Positions 7,766-16,393 of a stretch of 21,378 nt of DNA are shown here, one piece after another (within the stretch, counting starts at the first letter, position 1; the number at the start of each line of letters is the position of its first letter). Below the pieces are notes generated by a model. That model saw only the letters and a list, made by a program, of their open reading frames with translations. It made no database searches and had not been told where the DNA came from. The translations under genes and the position numbers were made by a program. Source of the stretch: an uncultured Methylotenera sp. (lineage in GTDB: Bacteria; Pseudomonadota; Gammaproteobacteria; Burkholderiales; Methylophilaceae); NCBI RefSeq assembly GCF_946479685.1, contig NZ_CAMLGS010000037.1, forward strand, positions 1 to 21,378, written 5' to 3'.

Positions 7766-8869
7766 TTAATGCTGTGCAATAGTTTGCGCATGCAAGTGCT
7801 TTTTGAGGTCTGCATCCAGCCAGGTTAGCTTGGTTTGCAGCGCCGGCGTGACAAATACTTGGGATGCTTGATCAATCACCATGTAGTGCTGAACGCCCAT
7901 TGCTGCAGCCATTTCTGCTTTGTTCGCTGGTGGCGCAATAAAAATCGGCTTAGAGGCAACGTCAGATAGCACCCCAGCCTGGCTGCTGTGCGCGGCCTGC
8001 GGTGGGATTAATACCGTAACTGCTTGCGTATGCTGCACCGGGTAGCCTGTGTGCGGGTCGATAATATGGCAGTAACGTTGGCCGTTTTGCATAAAATAAC
8101 GCTGATAATCGCCTGAAGTGCCAATCGCCCAGCCATCGGCTAAATCTAGTGTGGCAATGGCCATAGGTTTGCGCGGGTGCTGTATGCCTACGCGCCAAGG
8201 TGTATCGCCATGCTGACCAAGGGCGATGATATTGCCGCCGATATTGATAAGAGCATGTTTGACCTGCTGCTGGTGTAAATAAGCTGCTGCCTGATCTAAG
8301 GCATAACCCTTAGCATAGCCGCCTAAATCCAGTATAACGTTGGGATTTCTGCTGTAAGCTGAATTGTTCTGGATGACGATGTCTGCCATGCTTGGATTCG
8401 TCTGCACCAGGTTTGTGATAATTGTTTTATCAATATTAATTGCACTGAGCTCGTCGCGTTGGAAGCCCCAGGCGCCAATTAAATGGCCGATGCCAGGGTT
8501 GAATAGCCCATTCGACTGCAAGGATAGTCTAGTTGCATCTTGCAGGATATCCGCCATACGTGGGCTGATGTTTACAGCTGGCTTGCCCGAGGCGAAGGCT
8601 GCGTTAAGGGCGCCTAGTTCACTGGGTTGATTCTCCGTCACGGGTTTCCACGCATGCAGTTGCTGATGCAGTTGCTGAAAATCCTGCAGTATATGATTGG
8701 TGAGCGCTCTGGCGCGCTGTTCTGGCTCGCCGTAAATACTGATATCAACCAGTGTGCCAAATACATAGCTTTGGCTATGGTAGAGGCGCGGTTTTTTATA
8801 AGCAACGAATCCCCATATTGCTGTGCAGCATGCGGCTACAATCAATAAGGTAGTCAATCCTTTACGCAT
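7766..8869 (-). CDS. apbE: FAD:protein FMN transferase (ApbE family)
   Basis: ApbE enzymes work outside the cytoplasm. They split FAD and attach the FMN part to a Thr/Ser of a target protein in a Mg-dependent reaction. The N-terminus is an export signal with a possible lipobox (VAAC, C14), although the hydrophobic stretch continues and could act as an anchor. ApbE motifs follow in order: NPGIGHLIGAWGF (124-136), LDLGGYAKGYALD (180-192), INIGGNI (208-214), GTSGDYQRYF (250-259) and HIIDPHTGYP (268-277). The C-terminal Mg motif, normally D-x-x-x-T, reads D303-V-A-S-K307 here. Length is normal (367 aa). It starts 4 bases after the gshB stop and leads into the NusG-II gene 16 bases on. No acceptor protein with an FMN-binding domain is encoded in the window. 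Confidence 0.92.
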   Translation of the reverse strand: MRKGLTTLLIVAACCTAIWGFVAYKKPRLYHSQSYVFGTLVDISIYGEPEQRARALTNHILQDFQQLHQQLHAWKPVTENQPSELGALNAAFASGKPAVNISPRMADILQDATRLSLQSNGLFNPGIGHLIGAWGFQRDELSAINIDKTIITNLVQTNPSMADIVIQNNSAYSRNPNVILDLGGYAKGYALDQAAAYLHQQQVKHALINIGGNIIALGQHGDTPWRVGIQHPRKPMAIATLDLADGWAIGTSGDYQRYFMQNGQRYCHIIDPHTGYPVQHTQAVTVLIPPQAAHSSQAGVLSDVASKPIFIAPPANKAEMAAAMGVQHYMVIDQASQVFVTPALQTKLTWLDADLKKHLHAQTIAQH

Positions 8870-8873
8870 TTAT

Positions 8874-9806
8874 TTAGGGCTGTGGTTGCTCTAAGGCATG
8901 CATAAAGACACTGGCTGGATTACAGTCGGTTTGTTTGGCAATTTCCACCATGCCGGTAGGGCTGGTGACATTGATTTCGGTGAGGTGTTCGCCAATCACG
9001 TCTAGGCCAACTAGGAACAAGCCTGTTTGTTTTAACACTTTACCAACAGTGGTCGCAATTTCACGATCACGCTCTGTGAGAGGCTGCGCAACCCCAGTAC
9101 CACCTGCAGCCAAATTGCCGCGGGTCTCCCCTGCCATCGGAATCCTGGCTAGCGCGTAAGGCAATGGTTCGCCATCAATCACGATGATACGTTTATCACC
9201 TTGCACAATGGCTGGCAGGTAGCGCTGTGCCATCACGGTTTGCGTGCCAAACTGGGTAATGGTTTCCAGAATCACGCTGATATTCGGGTCTTGTAATGTC
9301 AGGCGGAAAATACTGCTGCCGCCCATGCCATCTAAAGGTTTCACCACGATATCGGTATGAGTATGAAGGAACTCACGGATTAAGGCTTGATCAGCTGTGA
9401 CCAGGAACTCCGGCGCAAATTGTGGAAAGCGTGTCACAGAGAGCTTTTCGTTCCAGCCGCGAATCGCGCTCGGGTTGTTCAATACCCTAGCCCCTTGCTG
9501 GGCGGCTATTTCCAGCAAGTAAGTGCTGTAAAGATACTCGTTATCAAACGGCGGGTCTTTACGCATGATGATGGCATCAAACGCACTGGGCGTGCACTCC
9601 ATTTTTTCCGAGGTGACGTAGCTATCACCCGTAAAACTAAACTGCTGTACGTGAATTCTGGCCTGTGCACCGCGTAGAAAGAGGTCATGCTGCATGCTGA
9701 CGAACAGCTCATGGCCGCGCTGACTAGCCTCGCGCATAATGGCAAGACTGGTATCTTTGTAGCTTTTTAAGCTGGCGAGCGGGTCCAGAATAAAGACGAG
9801 TTTCAT
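8874..9806 (-). CDS. gshB: Glutathione synthetase
   Basis: GshB joins glycine to gamma-glutamylcysteine with ATP in the cytoplasm, the second step of glutathione synthesis. The 310 residues match the prokaryotic GshB family throughout: an N-terminal domain starting MKLVFILDPLASLKSYKDTS, the motif IIMRKDPPFDNEY (79-91), the ATP-grasp region VVKPLDGMGGSSIF (154-167) with K156, the loop ETRGNLAAGGTG (227-238), and metal-binding acidic residues with EINVTSPTG (277-285). ATG 9806 gives the standard N-terminus. The gene lies 11 bases after gshA and 4 bases before apbE, so the two glutathione genes and the flavin cassette appear to be co-transcribed. The Shine-Dalgarno is weak, which is consistent with coupling to gshA. 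Confidence 0.97.
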   Translation of the reverse strand: MKLVFILDPLASLKSYKDTSLAIMREASQRGHELFVSMQHDLFLRGAQARIHVQQFSFTGDSYVTSEKMECTPSAFDAIIMRKDPPFDNEYLYSTYLLEIAAQQGARVLNNPSAIRGWNEKLSVTRFPQFAPEFLVTADQALIREFLHTHTDIVVKPLDGMGGSSIFRLTLQDPNISVILETITQFGTQTVMAQRYLPAIVQGDKRIIVIDGEPLPYALARIPMAGETRGNLAAGGTGVAQPLTERDREIATTVGKVLKQTGLFLVGLDVIGEHLTEINVTSPTGMVEIAKQTDCNPASVFMHALEQPQP

Positions 9807-9817
9807 AGGTGCAGGCT

Positions 9818-11128
9818 TTATTGGTTAAGAGGATCTTGTTCTTGTAACTCGATTGCGGCCGCTAATAATGCTAAACGCGCAACAACACCGTACGCATAAA
9901 AACGGTTAGGGGTGGCATCAGGCGAGCCCGCACAGTCAGGCAAGGTACAGGGCTTCTCAAACGCTAACGGCACAAAGTGTGAGCCGGGTGCGTTTAAGTT
10001 TTCATCTACGCCTCTGCCTGTGTGTACGCGGTAAAAGCCGCCAATCACATAGTGATCCATCATATAGACCACTGGCTCTGCAACCGCGTCGTTAATGCTC
10101 TCAAAGGTATAAACGCCCTCTTGGATAATCACCTCAGTGACTTCCAGGCCCTCTTTAATCACAGACATTTTGTTGCGTGCCTTGCGGTTCAGGCCACGCA
10201 CGTCATCCGGCGATTTTACGGTCATAATGCCCATGCCATAAGTGCCGGCATTGGCTTTTACAATCACAAACGGCTCTTGTGTCACGCCGTATTCTGCGTA
10301 TTTGAGTTTGATTTTCTCAAGTAACGATTCTACTTTGGCGGCAAGGCAGTCTTCACCGGTTCTGGCGTTAAAGTCAATTTCACCACAGGTTTCAAAATAT
10401 GGATTAAGCAACCATTCATCTATGCCTAGCAAATCTGAAAACTCACGTGCTACGCGGTTGTAGGCAGCAAAATGCTGGGACTTTCTGCGCGTGCTCCAGC
10501 CTGCGTATAGCGGTGGAATAAGATTTTGCTCCAAATTCTGTAAGATGTCTGGAATGCCGCCGGATAAATCATTGTTGAGTAGGACGGCACAGCTATCAAA
10601 CTCGCTGAGCTGGGTGTCGCCTATTGTAGCGGCTGCCAGTTTCAGGCGGTTGCCCTCACGCACCACAGGCTCTAGCAATAACGGTTGGCCATCATGTGTT
10701 TCCAGCACGGTGGGCTCGGTAATCTCTGGCGAGATAGAGCCGATTCTTACATTCATACCGGCCTGTTTCAGGATATTGGCAAGCTCAACCACATTGCGCA
10801 GATAGTAAGTGTTGCGGGTGTGGTTTTCAGGAATAATCAGTAAGCGGCTGGCTTCCGGGCAGATTTTTTCAACCGCGACCATTGCTGCTTGTACGCTTAA
10901 ATGTAAAAAATCAGGATTCAGGTTGTTAAAGCCACCTGGGAATAAATTGGTATCAACCGGAGCTAATTTAAAACCAGCGTTGCGTAAATCCACCGACGCG
11001 TAAAATGGTGCCGCATGTTCTAACCATTGTGTGCGAAACCAATGCTCAATTTTCGGCATGGCATTCAGCATGCTTTTTTCTAGAGATAACAGTGGGCCAT
11101 TCAGTGCTGTTGTTAAATGCGGAACCAT
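9818..11128 (-). CDS. gshA: Glutamate-cysteine ligase, proteobacterial GshA type (Acidithiobacillus-like family)
   Basis: This enzyme catalyses the first and limiting step of glutathione synthesis, ATP-dependent ligation of Glu and Cys. It is not the E. coli-type protein: the 436 residues fit the separate family described from Acidithiobacillus ferrooxidans and widespread in betaproteobacteria. Recognisable segments are FKLAPVDTNLFPGGFNNLNP (53-72), LLIIPENHTRNTYYLRNV (96-113), YAGWSTRRKSQHF (208-220), the ATP-grasp-like loop IVKANAGTYGMG (289-300) and the conserved tail MMDHYVIGGFYRVH. ATG 11128 is preceded by AAAAAAGGAAAAT, the best Shine-Dalgarno of this part. An 80-bp gap separates it from lipA and could hold a promoter, so gshA may head its own transcription unit with gshB, apbE and the rest. 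Confidence 0.93.
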   Translation of the reverse strand: MVPHLTTALNGPLLSLEKSMLNAMPKIEHWFRTQWLEHAAPFYASVDLRNAGFKLAPVDTNLFPGGFNNLNPDFLHLSVQAAMVAVEKICPEASRLLIIPENHTRNTYYLRNVVELANILKQAGMNVRIGSISPEITEPTVLETHDGQPLLLEPVVREGNRLKLAAATIGDTQLSEFDSCAVLLNNDLSGGIPDILQNLEQNLIPPLYAGWSTRRKSQHFAAYNRVAREFSDLLGIDEWLLNPYFETCGEIDFNARTGEDCLAAKVESLLEKIKLKYAEYGVTQEPFVIVKANAGTYGMGIMTVKSPDDVRGLNRKARNKMSVIKEGLEVTEVIIQEGVYTFESINDAVAEPVVYMMDHYVIGGFYRVHTGRGVDENLNAPGSHFVPLAFEKPCTLPDCAGSPDATPNRFYAYGVVARLALLAAAIELQEQDPLNQ

Positions 11129-11158
11129 ATTTTCCTTTTTTAAAACTTTAACGCGGTT

Positions 11159-11187
11159 ATTTTAGAGTTTATCGCTGATACTGCCGC
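11159..11187 (-). promoter_or_regulatory. Candidate sigma-70 promoter for gshA
   Basis: On the minus strand TAAAAT (11159-11164) differs from TATAAT at one position. Seventeen bases upstream lies GCGGCA (11182-11187), a poor -35 with three matches. It sits in the only gap of any size between lipB-lipA and gshB, upstream of a strong Shine-Dalgarno. I see no hairpin terminator after lipA in the same gap, so read-through is also possible. Confidence 0.3.
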
Positions 11188-11208
11188 TGTGTGGTGAGAG
11201 CTCCATCG

Positions 11209-12171
11209 TTAAGTGATGACTTGATGTGCCTGAGCGTCAGCATGATAGCTACTTCTTACCATGGGGCCACTGGCGGTATTATTAAAGCCCATCGCATCAG
11301 CTTTTTGTTTTAAAGTTTCAAAAATATGAGGCTCAACATAGCGCATCACTGGTAAATGATGCACGCTAGGCTGCAGATATTGTCCCAATGTGAGCATGCT
11401 GACGTTGTGCGCGCGCAAATCTTGCATCACCGCTAGAATTTCTTCGTCTGTTTCGCCCAAGCCCAGCATCAGGCCGGATTTAGTCGGCACGTGCGGGTAC
11501 ATTTCACCAAATACCTTTAATAAGTTTAATGAGTTTTGGTAGTCAGAACCTGGGCGTGCTTGTTTATACAACCTAGGGATGGTCTCCAGATTGTGGTTCA
11601 TCACATCCGGCGGTGCTTTACGCAGTATTTCCATTGCCACATCTAAACGGCCACGGAAATCCGGCACCAGGATTTCGATTTTGATATTGGGTGAGTGTTT
11701 GCGTACCGCTTGAATGCAATCAACAAAATGCTGGGCGCCGCCATCTAGTAAGTCATCACGGTCTACGCTGGTAATCACTACGTAGTTGAGGCGCATCTGC
11801 GCAATGGTTTTTGCCAGGTTTTCTGGCTCGTTAACGTCGGGCGGCAATGGTTTGCCGTGCGCAACATCGCAAAATGGGCAGCGACGGGTACAGATATCGC
11901 CCAAAATCATAAAGGTGGCGGTGCCGCCGCTAAAGCATTCGCCGATATTCGGGCAGCTCGCCTCTTCACACACGGTGTGTAGGTTGTTCTCACGTAGTAC
12001 GCGTTTGATTTCCTGGTAGCGCTCGCCATCAGGCACTTTCATGCGTATCCAGTCTGGCTTGCGCTGCACTGGCTGCGGAATGATTTTAATCGGGATGCGT
12101 GAGGTTTTTGCTGCGTCAATTTCTTTCACGCCGGCAACTTTAGGTGCTTTGTTAGGAGGTAGGTTCGTCAT
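11209..12171 (-). CDS. lipA: Lipoyl synthase (radical SAM)
   Basis: LipA inserts two sulfur atoms into the octanoyl chain bound to lipoyl domains, using S-adenosylmethionine and two [4Fe-4S] clusters. Both cluster motifs are intact: the auxiliary site [12 protein letters not shown] (C68, C73, C79) and the radical SAM site CTRRCPFC (C94, C98, C101). The C-terminal [11 protein letters not shown] carries the conserved RSSY serine that ligates the auxiliary cluster. Length (320 aa) is normal. ATG 12171 overlaps the last 20 bases of lipB, which points to coupled translation of the pathway pair. A Shine-Dalgarno is not obvious at this start. Confidence 0.97.
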   Translation of the reverse strand: MTNLPPNKAPKVAGVKEIDAAKTSRIPIKIIPQPVQRKPDWIRMKVPDGERYQEIKRVLRENNLHTVCEEASCPNIGECFSGGTATFMILGDICTRRCPFCDVAHGKPLPPDVNEPENLAKTIAQMRLNYVVITSVDRDDLLDGGAQHFVDCIQAVRKHSPNIKIEILVPDFRGRLDVAMEILRKAPPDVMNHNLETIPRLYKQARPGSDYQNSLNLLKVFGEMYPHVPTKSGLMLGLGETDEEILAVMQDLRAHNVSMLTLGQYLQPSVHHLPVMRYVEPHIFETLKQKADAMGFNNTASGPMVRSSYHADAQAHQVIT

Positions 12172-12802
12172 GCAAATGCTCTAGTTTGCTGGCAAGCATG
12201 GTTACAAGTTGCTCACCAATGGTTTGTATATTGGCATTAATGCCGAGGTCTTTGGTTTGTGTCACTGCCAGCCCTTTGTAGCCGCAGGGGTCAATGGCGT
12301 TAAATGGGCTTAAGTCCATGTCTATATTCAGGCTTAGGCCGTGGTAGCAGCAGTTATTCTTTACACGTAAGCCTAAGGAGGCGATTTTAGCCTGTTGCGC
12401 GTTGGCCAGACTGACATATACGCCGGGCGCATCTGCTTTTGCTACTGCGCTTATCTGATATTGCGCCAGTAATTCTATCACTGTCTGTTCCAGCAGGCTG
12501 ACTAAACTGCGTATATTCAGCTGACGCCTGGATAAGTCTAATAATACGTATAGGATGACTTGGCCTGGCCCATGGTAGGTGATTTTACCGCCACGGTCAG
12601 TAGGCACGACAGCGATGTCATGGCGCGATGGTGGGGCAACTTGCTTGCGGTTAAGCCCTAGCGAGTAAACCGGCGTGTGCTCGGTGAGCCATATTTCATC
12701 CGCGGACTCAGGTGTGCGTGCCGCGGTGAACTGTTGCATTGCCTCACAAGTCGTTTCAAATGAGGTGATGCCTAAATTTCGAACAATGATATTGCTTAGC
12801 AT
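12152..12802 (-). CDS. lipB: Octanoyl-[acyl carrier protein]:protein octanoyltransferase
   Basis: LipB moves the octanoyl group from acyl carrier protein to a lysine of lipoyl domains, the step before LipA. The family landmarks are present in 216 residues: [18 protein letters not shown] (68-85), the catalytic lysine in [10 protein letters not shown] (K139), YHGLSLNI (153-160), and the catalytic cysteine in [13 protein letters not shown] (C173). ATG 12802 starts 18 bases after the ybeD stop, without a strong Shine-Dalgarno. The 3' end overlaps lipA. The order ybeD-lipB-lipA matches that of E. coli, apart from ybeF there. Confidence 0.96.
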   Translation of the reverse strand: MLSNIIVRNLGITSFETTCEAMQQFTAARTPESADEIWLTEHTPVYSLGLNRKQVAPPSRHDIAVVPTDRGGKITYHGPGQVILYVLLDLSRRQLNIRSLVSLLEQTVIELLAQYQISAVAKADAPGVYVSLANAQQAKIASLGLRVKNNCCYHGLSLNIDMDLSPFNAIDPCGYKGLAVTQTKDLGINANIQTIGEQLVTMLASKLEHLHDEPTS

Positions 12803-12820
12803 CGCAAGCTGATGCGCATC

Positions 12821-13102
12821 TTAAAGCGTGTATTTCACTAAAGGATGCGCAGTTAATAAGCGATAAACATCATCAAGCTGGGCTTGTGAGTCCACATCCA
12901 CTGAGCAGGTCAGGCTGATGTATTTGCCATTGCTGCTCGCGCGCATTTCAACGTTTTCAGCACTGAAGCTGGGCACGATGGTTTGAATCAAGCCAATAAT
13001 CGTTGTCGCGAATATGTCTTGTGTTTCCCCCATCACCTTGATGGGAAAGCTGCACGGAAACTCAATCAGTGGCGGTGTGGTTTGTGGGTCTATATCGGTC
13101 AT
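12821..13102 (-). CDS. ybeD: DUF493/YbeD family small protein
   Basis: This 93-residue protein carries the YbeD pattern LIEFPCSFPIKVMG near the start, SSNGKYISLTCSV in the middle and QLDDVYRLLTAHPLVKYTL at the end. The fold is a small alpha/beta ACT-like domain, suggesting ligand-dependent regulation, but the biochemical role is not established. It lies between dacA and lipB as in E. coli, with 9 and 18 base gaps. The conserved linkage suggests a tie to lipoate or wall metabolism, which is inference. Confidence 0.93.
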   Translation of the reverse strand: MTDIDPQTTPPLIEFPCSFPIKVMGETQDIFATTIIGLIQTIVPSFSAENVEMRASSNGKYISLTCSVDVDSQAQLDDVYRLLTAHPLVKYTL

Positions 13103-13111
13103 CGTTGTCGC

Positions 13112-14290
13112 TTACTGCATCAATAGTTTAATAGAGTCCCAAGCGCGGCCGAATAAGCCAGCAGTGGCAACTGATCTATCCGCTACTAATGGGCGCTCGC
13201 TAATGGTTCTGCCATTGAGTACAAACTTAACTTGCCCAATCACTTGCCCTTTTTTGATCGGTGCGATCAGTGGCTGTGTGCTTGAAGCAATTGCTTTTAC
13301 ATTGGCGTACTCACCTTTTGGTAATGTTATGTATAGGTCATTGGCGGTGGTAGAGTTGATTTCATTTACGTCACCTTTCCACACTTTAAGCTTGCTTACA
13401 GGTTTGTTTTGTTTGTATACCAAGGTTGAGTCAAAGAATTGGAAACCGTAATTTAATAGTTTCTGGCTCTCGGTTGCGCGTGCGGTATCCGTTGGTGCGC
13501 CTAGAATCACTGAGATATAACGCGTATTGTCGCGTTTTGCGGTTGAAATCAAGCAATAACCAGCAGACTCGGTATGGCCGGTTTTCATGCCGTCTACATT
13601 AGGGTCTAGCCATAATAAGCGGTTACGGTTAGGTTGTTTGATGTTGTTGTAGGAGTATTCTTTTACTGAGTATAAGCGCTTGTATTCTTCCGGGAAGTCA
13701 CGAATCAGGGCCATGGCCAAAGTCGCCAAGTCTTCTGCAGTTGTATAGTGCTGTGGGTCTGGCAAGCCAGTAGCGTTCATATAGTGGGTATTTTTCATGC
13801 CCAGGCGTTCAGCCTCTTTGTTCATCATTTGTGCAAATAATGGTTCAGAGCTGGCAATGCCTTCTGCAAGGGTAATCGATGCATCATTGCCAGACACAAT
13901 AATCATGCCGTGTAATAACTCATCAACGGTTGCTGGTTTGTTCGGCTCAATAAACATTTTTGAGCCTTCGGTTTTCCAAGCGTGCTCACTCACTGGCAGG
14001 GTTTGGCTTAATTGCAGGTGGCCATTTTTAACTGCTTTAAATGCCAAGTATGCGGTCATGATTTTGGTCAGTGAAGCTGGTTCCACGCGCATGCTGGCAT
14101 TGTTTTGGGCGATTACATAGCCGTTGTTAAAGTCTTTAAGCAAATAGGCTTTTACCGCTAAGCTTGGCGGTGGCGCAATTTGCGCGGCACCGGCATGCGC
14201 CAAGTTGGTGAAAGAAGTGGCAACCAAGCTGATTGCTAGCGCAGTTGCGCTGATCATACGAGTGAAAACGTGTTTTTTGATGATATGCAT
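13112..14290 (-). CDS. dacA: D-alanyl-D-alanine carboxypeptidase (PBP5/6 family)
   Basis: This periplasmic serine DD-carboxypeptidase removes the terminal D-Ala from peptidoglycan stem peptides and so limits cross-linking. The signal peptide ends near NLAHAG (31-34). Catalytic motifs are S73-L-T-K76, S133-G-N135 and K236-T-G238. A C-terminal PBP5-type beta domain follows. The tail (FGRAWDSIKLLMQ) is amphipathic, as expected for the membrane-attachment helix of this family. Length is 392 aa. ATG 14290 lies 19 bases after the rlpA stop, and a second Met at residue 12 would still leave a signal peptide. The neighbour order rodA-rlpA-dacA-ybeD matches enterobacteria, so I use dacA rather than dacC, although sequence alone does not separate PBP5 from PBP6. 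Confidence 0.94.
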   Translation of the reverse strand: MHIIKKHVFTRMISATALAISLVATSFTNLAHAGAAQIAPPPSLAVKAYLLKDFNNGYVIAQNNASMRVEPASLTKIMTAYLAFKAVKNGHLQLSQTLPVSEHAWKTEGSKMFIEPNKPATVDELLHGMIIVSGNDASITLAEGIASSEPLFAQMMNKEAERLGMKNTHYMNATGLPDPQHYTTAEDLATLAMALIRDFPEEYKRLYSVKEYSYNNIKQPNRNRLLWLDPNVDGMKTGHTESAGYCLISTAKRDNTRYISVILGAPTDTARATESQKLLNYGFQFFDSTLVYKQNKPVSKLKVWKGDVNEINSTTANDLYITLPKGEYANVKAIASSTQPLIAPIKKGQVIGQVKFVLNGRTISERPLVADRSVATAGLFGRAWDSIKLLMQ

Positions 14291-14309
14291 GAGATTCTAA
14301 AGTGTAGCT

Positions 14310-15272
14310 TTACTGATTGGTAACAATTGCGGAAATATTGAGTTGATTACGTACTTTGTTTGCATGAAGGTCAGCCTCTTTCCTGTTGGCAAAAGGGCCT
14401 AATCTAACGCGGTGTAAACCGTTATTATACACGCTAGTCACAGCGGCATCGCCTGCAAGGTCAAGGTCAAGAATTTTCTTTTGTAACAGTTCACCATTGG
14501 CTTCATTTTTGAAAGCGCCGGCTTGCACATAGTAGCTAGAGGTGCGTACTTCATTGCTGGTGGCGGTTTCTGAAACTAACGGCTTGTCTGTATTTATTAC
14601 GTTAATTGGCTCCGGGGTTGGAGTTGTGCTGATATTGGTTAGTTCCGCTTTAGCCACAGTAATGTTTGCTGTGTTTTTTAACGCTTCTGGGCTGGTGTCA
14701 ATCGCGGTGACTTCCACCTTGCCGCTACCGTTAGCGACCAGGCCTAATTTATGGGCGGCAGCGTAGGATAGATCAATTAGCCGATCATTCTTGAACGGAC
14801 CGCGATCATTCACGCGCACAATCACTGCTTTGCCATTGGCTGGGTTGGTTACTCTGGCAAAGCTAGGAATCGGTAAGGTGGTGTGCGCTGCAGACATGCT
14901 ATACATGTCGTACACTTCACCGCTAGAGGTTTTCCTGCCGTGATAGCGTTTGCCATACCAGGAAGCGACCCCCTGTTTGCTATAAGGTACGTAGCTGGTC
15001 ATAGGCACGTATCTTTGCCCCAAAGCCTGATATGGCTTGTTGCTGCTGACTAGTGGTTTTTCGGTTTTCAGCTGCGCATCTGGGATGCTGTCAAAATCAA
15101 TACCGGTGCTGTCACCAGGGCCGTCGTCAAGATAATAGCCGCCACCTTTGCCGCTGGCGCTGGTTGATGGTTTATTTTTAGTGCTGCTGGATTCTGGCTT
15201 GGTGCTGGTGCCAGCGCAGGCGGTTAGCAACGCCATGCATAAGATGATCAAGCTCTTTTGGAAAGTAGCCAT
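14310..15272 (-). CDS. rlpA: Septal/outer-membrane lipoprotein RlpA, putative lytic transglycosylase
   Basis: RlpA proteins of this family cleave denuded glycan strands; in Pseudomonas the enzyme acts at the septum. The N-terminus is a lipoprotein signal with lipobox LLTAC (C19). A Ser/Lys/Gly-rich linker follows. The double-psi beta-barrel covers about 96-185: GVASWYGKRYHGRKTSSGEVYDMYSMSAAH, given here only by its key residues, with H130 and D156 in VRVNDRGPF at the catalytic positions. A SPOR domain (about 245-318, SYYVQAGAFKNEANGELL to VRLGPFANRKEA) targets denuded septal peptidoglycan. The start is well fixed by the lipobox and by GGAGGA seven bases upstream. It lies between rodA (26 bases) and dacA (19 bases). 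Confidence 0.95.
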   Translation of the reverse strand: MATFQKSLIILCMALLTACAGTSTKPESSSTKNKPSTSASGKGGGYYLDDGPGDSTGIDFDSIPDAQLKTEKPLVSSNKPYQALGQRYVPMTSYVPYSKQGVASWYGKRYHGRKTSSGEVYDMYSMSAAHTTLPIPSFARVTNPANGKAVIVRVNDRGPFKNDRLIDLSYAAAHKLGLVANGSGKVEVTAIDTSPEALKNTANITVAKAELTNISTTPTPEPINVINTDKPLVSETATSNEVRTSSYYVQAGAFKNEANGELLQKKILDLDLAGDAAVTSVYNNGLHRVRLGPFANRKEADLHANKVRNQLNISAIVTNQ

Positions 15273-15279
15273 TTGTGTC

Positions 15280-15285
15280 TCCTCC
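15280..15285 (-). promoter_or_regulatory. Strong ribosome binding site of rlpA
   Basis: The minus strand reads GGAGGA seven bases before the rlpA ATG. It is the closest match to the anti-Shine-Dalgarno in the window and fixes the start at 15272. Most other genes in this cluster start with weak sites, so rlpA may be translated independently of rodA. Confidence 0.85.
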
Positions 15286-15298
15286 GTAATGCAAACAA

Positions 15299-16393
15299 CT
15301 AGGTTGCAACGAGTTTTTTATGGGAGTGTATGCTCATCAAAATACCAAACCCTAGATACAAGGTCACCAGTGAGGTGCCGCCGTAGCTAATGAGGGGTAA
15401 TGGTACACCAACTACGGGCAAAATGCCGCTTACCATGCCCATGTTGACGAATGCATACGAGAAAAAGTTAAGCGTGATACTGCCGGCTAATAACCTGGAA
15501 AACGTGTTTTGTGCCTGCGAGGCAATTACCAAGCCACGCGCGATAATCAGGCTAAATAAAGTCAGCAGTAACATATTGCCTAAAAAGCCAAACTCTTCGC
15601 TGAATACCGCAAAAATAAAATCGGTGGTGCGCTCAGGTAAAAAATCTAGCTGCGTTTGTGTGCCATTGAGCCAGCCCTTGCCTGCGCTGCCGCCAGAGCC
15701 AATGGCAATAATGGCCTGTATGGTGTGGTAGCCCGCCCCTAATGGGTCTTGCGTGGGGTCGAACAGAATTTCGATACGCTTTCTTTGATAGTCGTGTAGT
15801 AGCGACCAGAAAACCGGCATCAGCGCCATTAGCGAGGCGCCTGCCACTAATAAAAAGCGCCAGCTCAAACCAGCCAGGAATAATACGTAAAAGCCGGACG
15901 ACGCAATCAGTAATGAAGTGCCTAAGTCCGGCTGCTTCATAATGAGTGCCACAGGAAAGGCCAGCAACAGGCTGCCAATCACAAAGTTACTGGCGCTGGA
16001 TTTGCCCTCTCGGCTGGCAAAATACCAGGCGAGCATCATTGGTACCGCAATACGCATCAGCTCGGATGGCTGTATCTGCATAAAACCCAAATTTAACCAT
16101 CTACGTGCCCCGTGGCTGATAGTGCCAAATAGCGCCACAGCAATCAGCAGCAGCATACCGAGGATATACAGCGGTCGCGCGGCGCGTTCCAGATTAAGCG
16201 GTGAAATATTGGCAGCTAACCACATGACGCCCAGCGCCGCTAATACGTTGATGCCTTGCGCGTAGATACGCGAAAAGTCTTGGCCGGATGCGCTGTATAA
16301 GACGAACAGGCTTAATAGCAAGGCAAAAAACAGACAAGCCATTAAGAATGAATCCAGATTCTTGAAGAGAAATTGAAACAATCTGCTAATCAT
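15299..16393 (-). CDS. rodA: Rod-shape SEDS peptidoglycan glycosyltransferase RodA
   Basis: RodA polymerises lipid II into glycan strands during side-wall elongation, paired with the transpeptidase PBP2. The 364 residues contain about ten transmembrane helices with the SEDS landmarks GARRWLNLGFMQIQPSEL (95-112), KQPDLGTSLL (153-162), DYQRKRIEILFDPTQDPLGA (201-220), and LPERTTDFIFAVFSEEFGF (252-270). D258 in the last is the invariant Asp essential in SEDS enzymes. The C-terminus has VGVPLPLISYGGTSL. ATG 16393 overlaps the mrdA stop by 8 bases, which is consistent with balanced output of the two partner enzymes. Confidence 0.96.
   Translation of the reverse strand: MISRLFQFLFKNLDSFLMACLFFALLLSLFVLYSASGQDFSRIYAQGINVLAALGVMWLAANISPLNLERAARPLYILGMLLLIAVALFGTISHGARRWLNLGFMQIQPSELMRIAVPMMLAWYFASREGKSSASNFVIGSLLLAFPVALIMKQPDLGTSLLIASSGFYVLFLAGLSWRFLLVAGASLMALMPVFWSLLHDYQRKRIEILFDPTQDPLGAGYHTIQAIIAIGSGGSAGKGWLNGTQTQLDFLPERTTDFIFAVFSEEFGFLGNMLLLTLFSLIIARGLVIASQAQNTFSRLLAGSITLNFFSYAFVNMGMVSGILPVVGVPLPLISYGGTSLVTLYLGFGILMSIHSHKKLVAT

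Noticed and set aside
7750..7815. 22-residue longer start for the NusG-II protein
   Set aside because: It would lie in apbE coding sequence, has no Shine-Dalgarno, and the family N-terminus matches the start at 7749.
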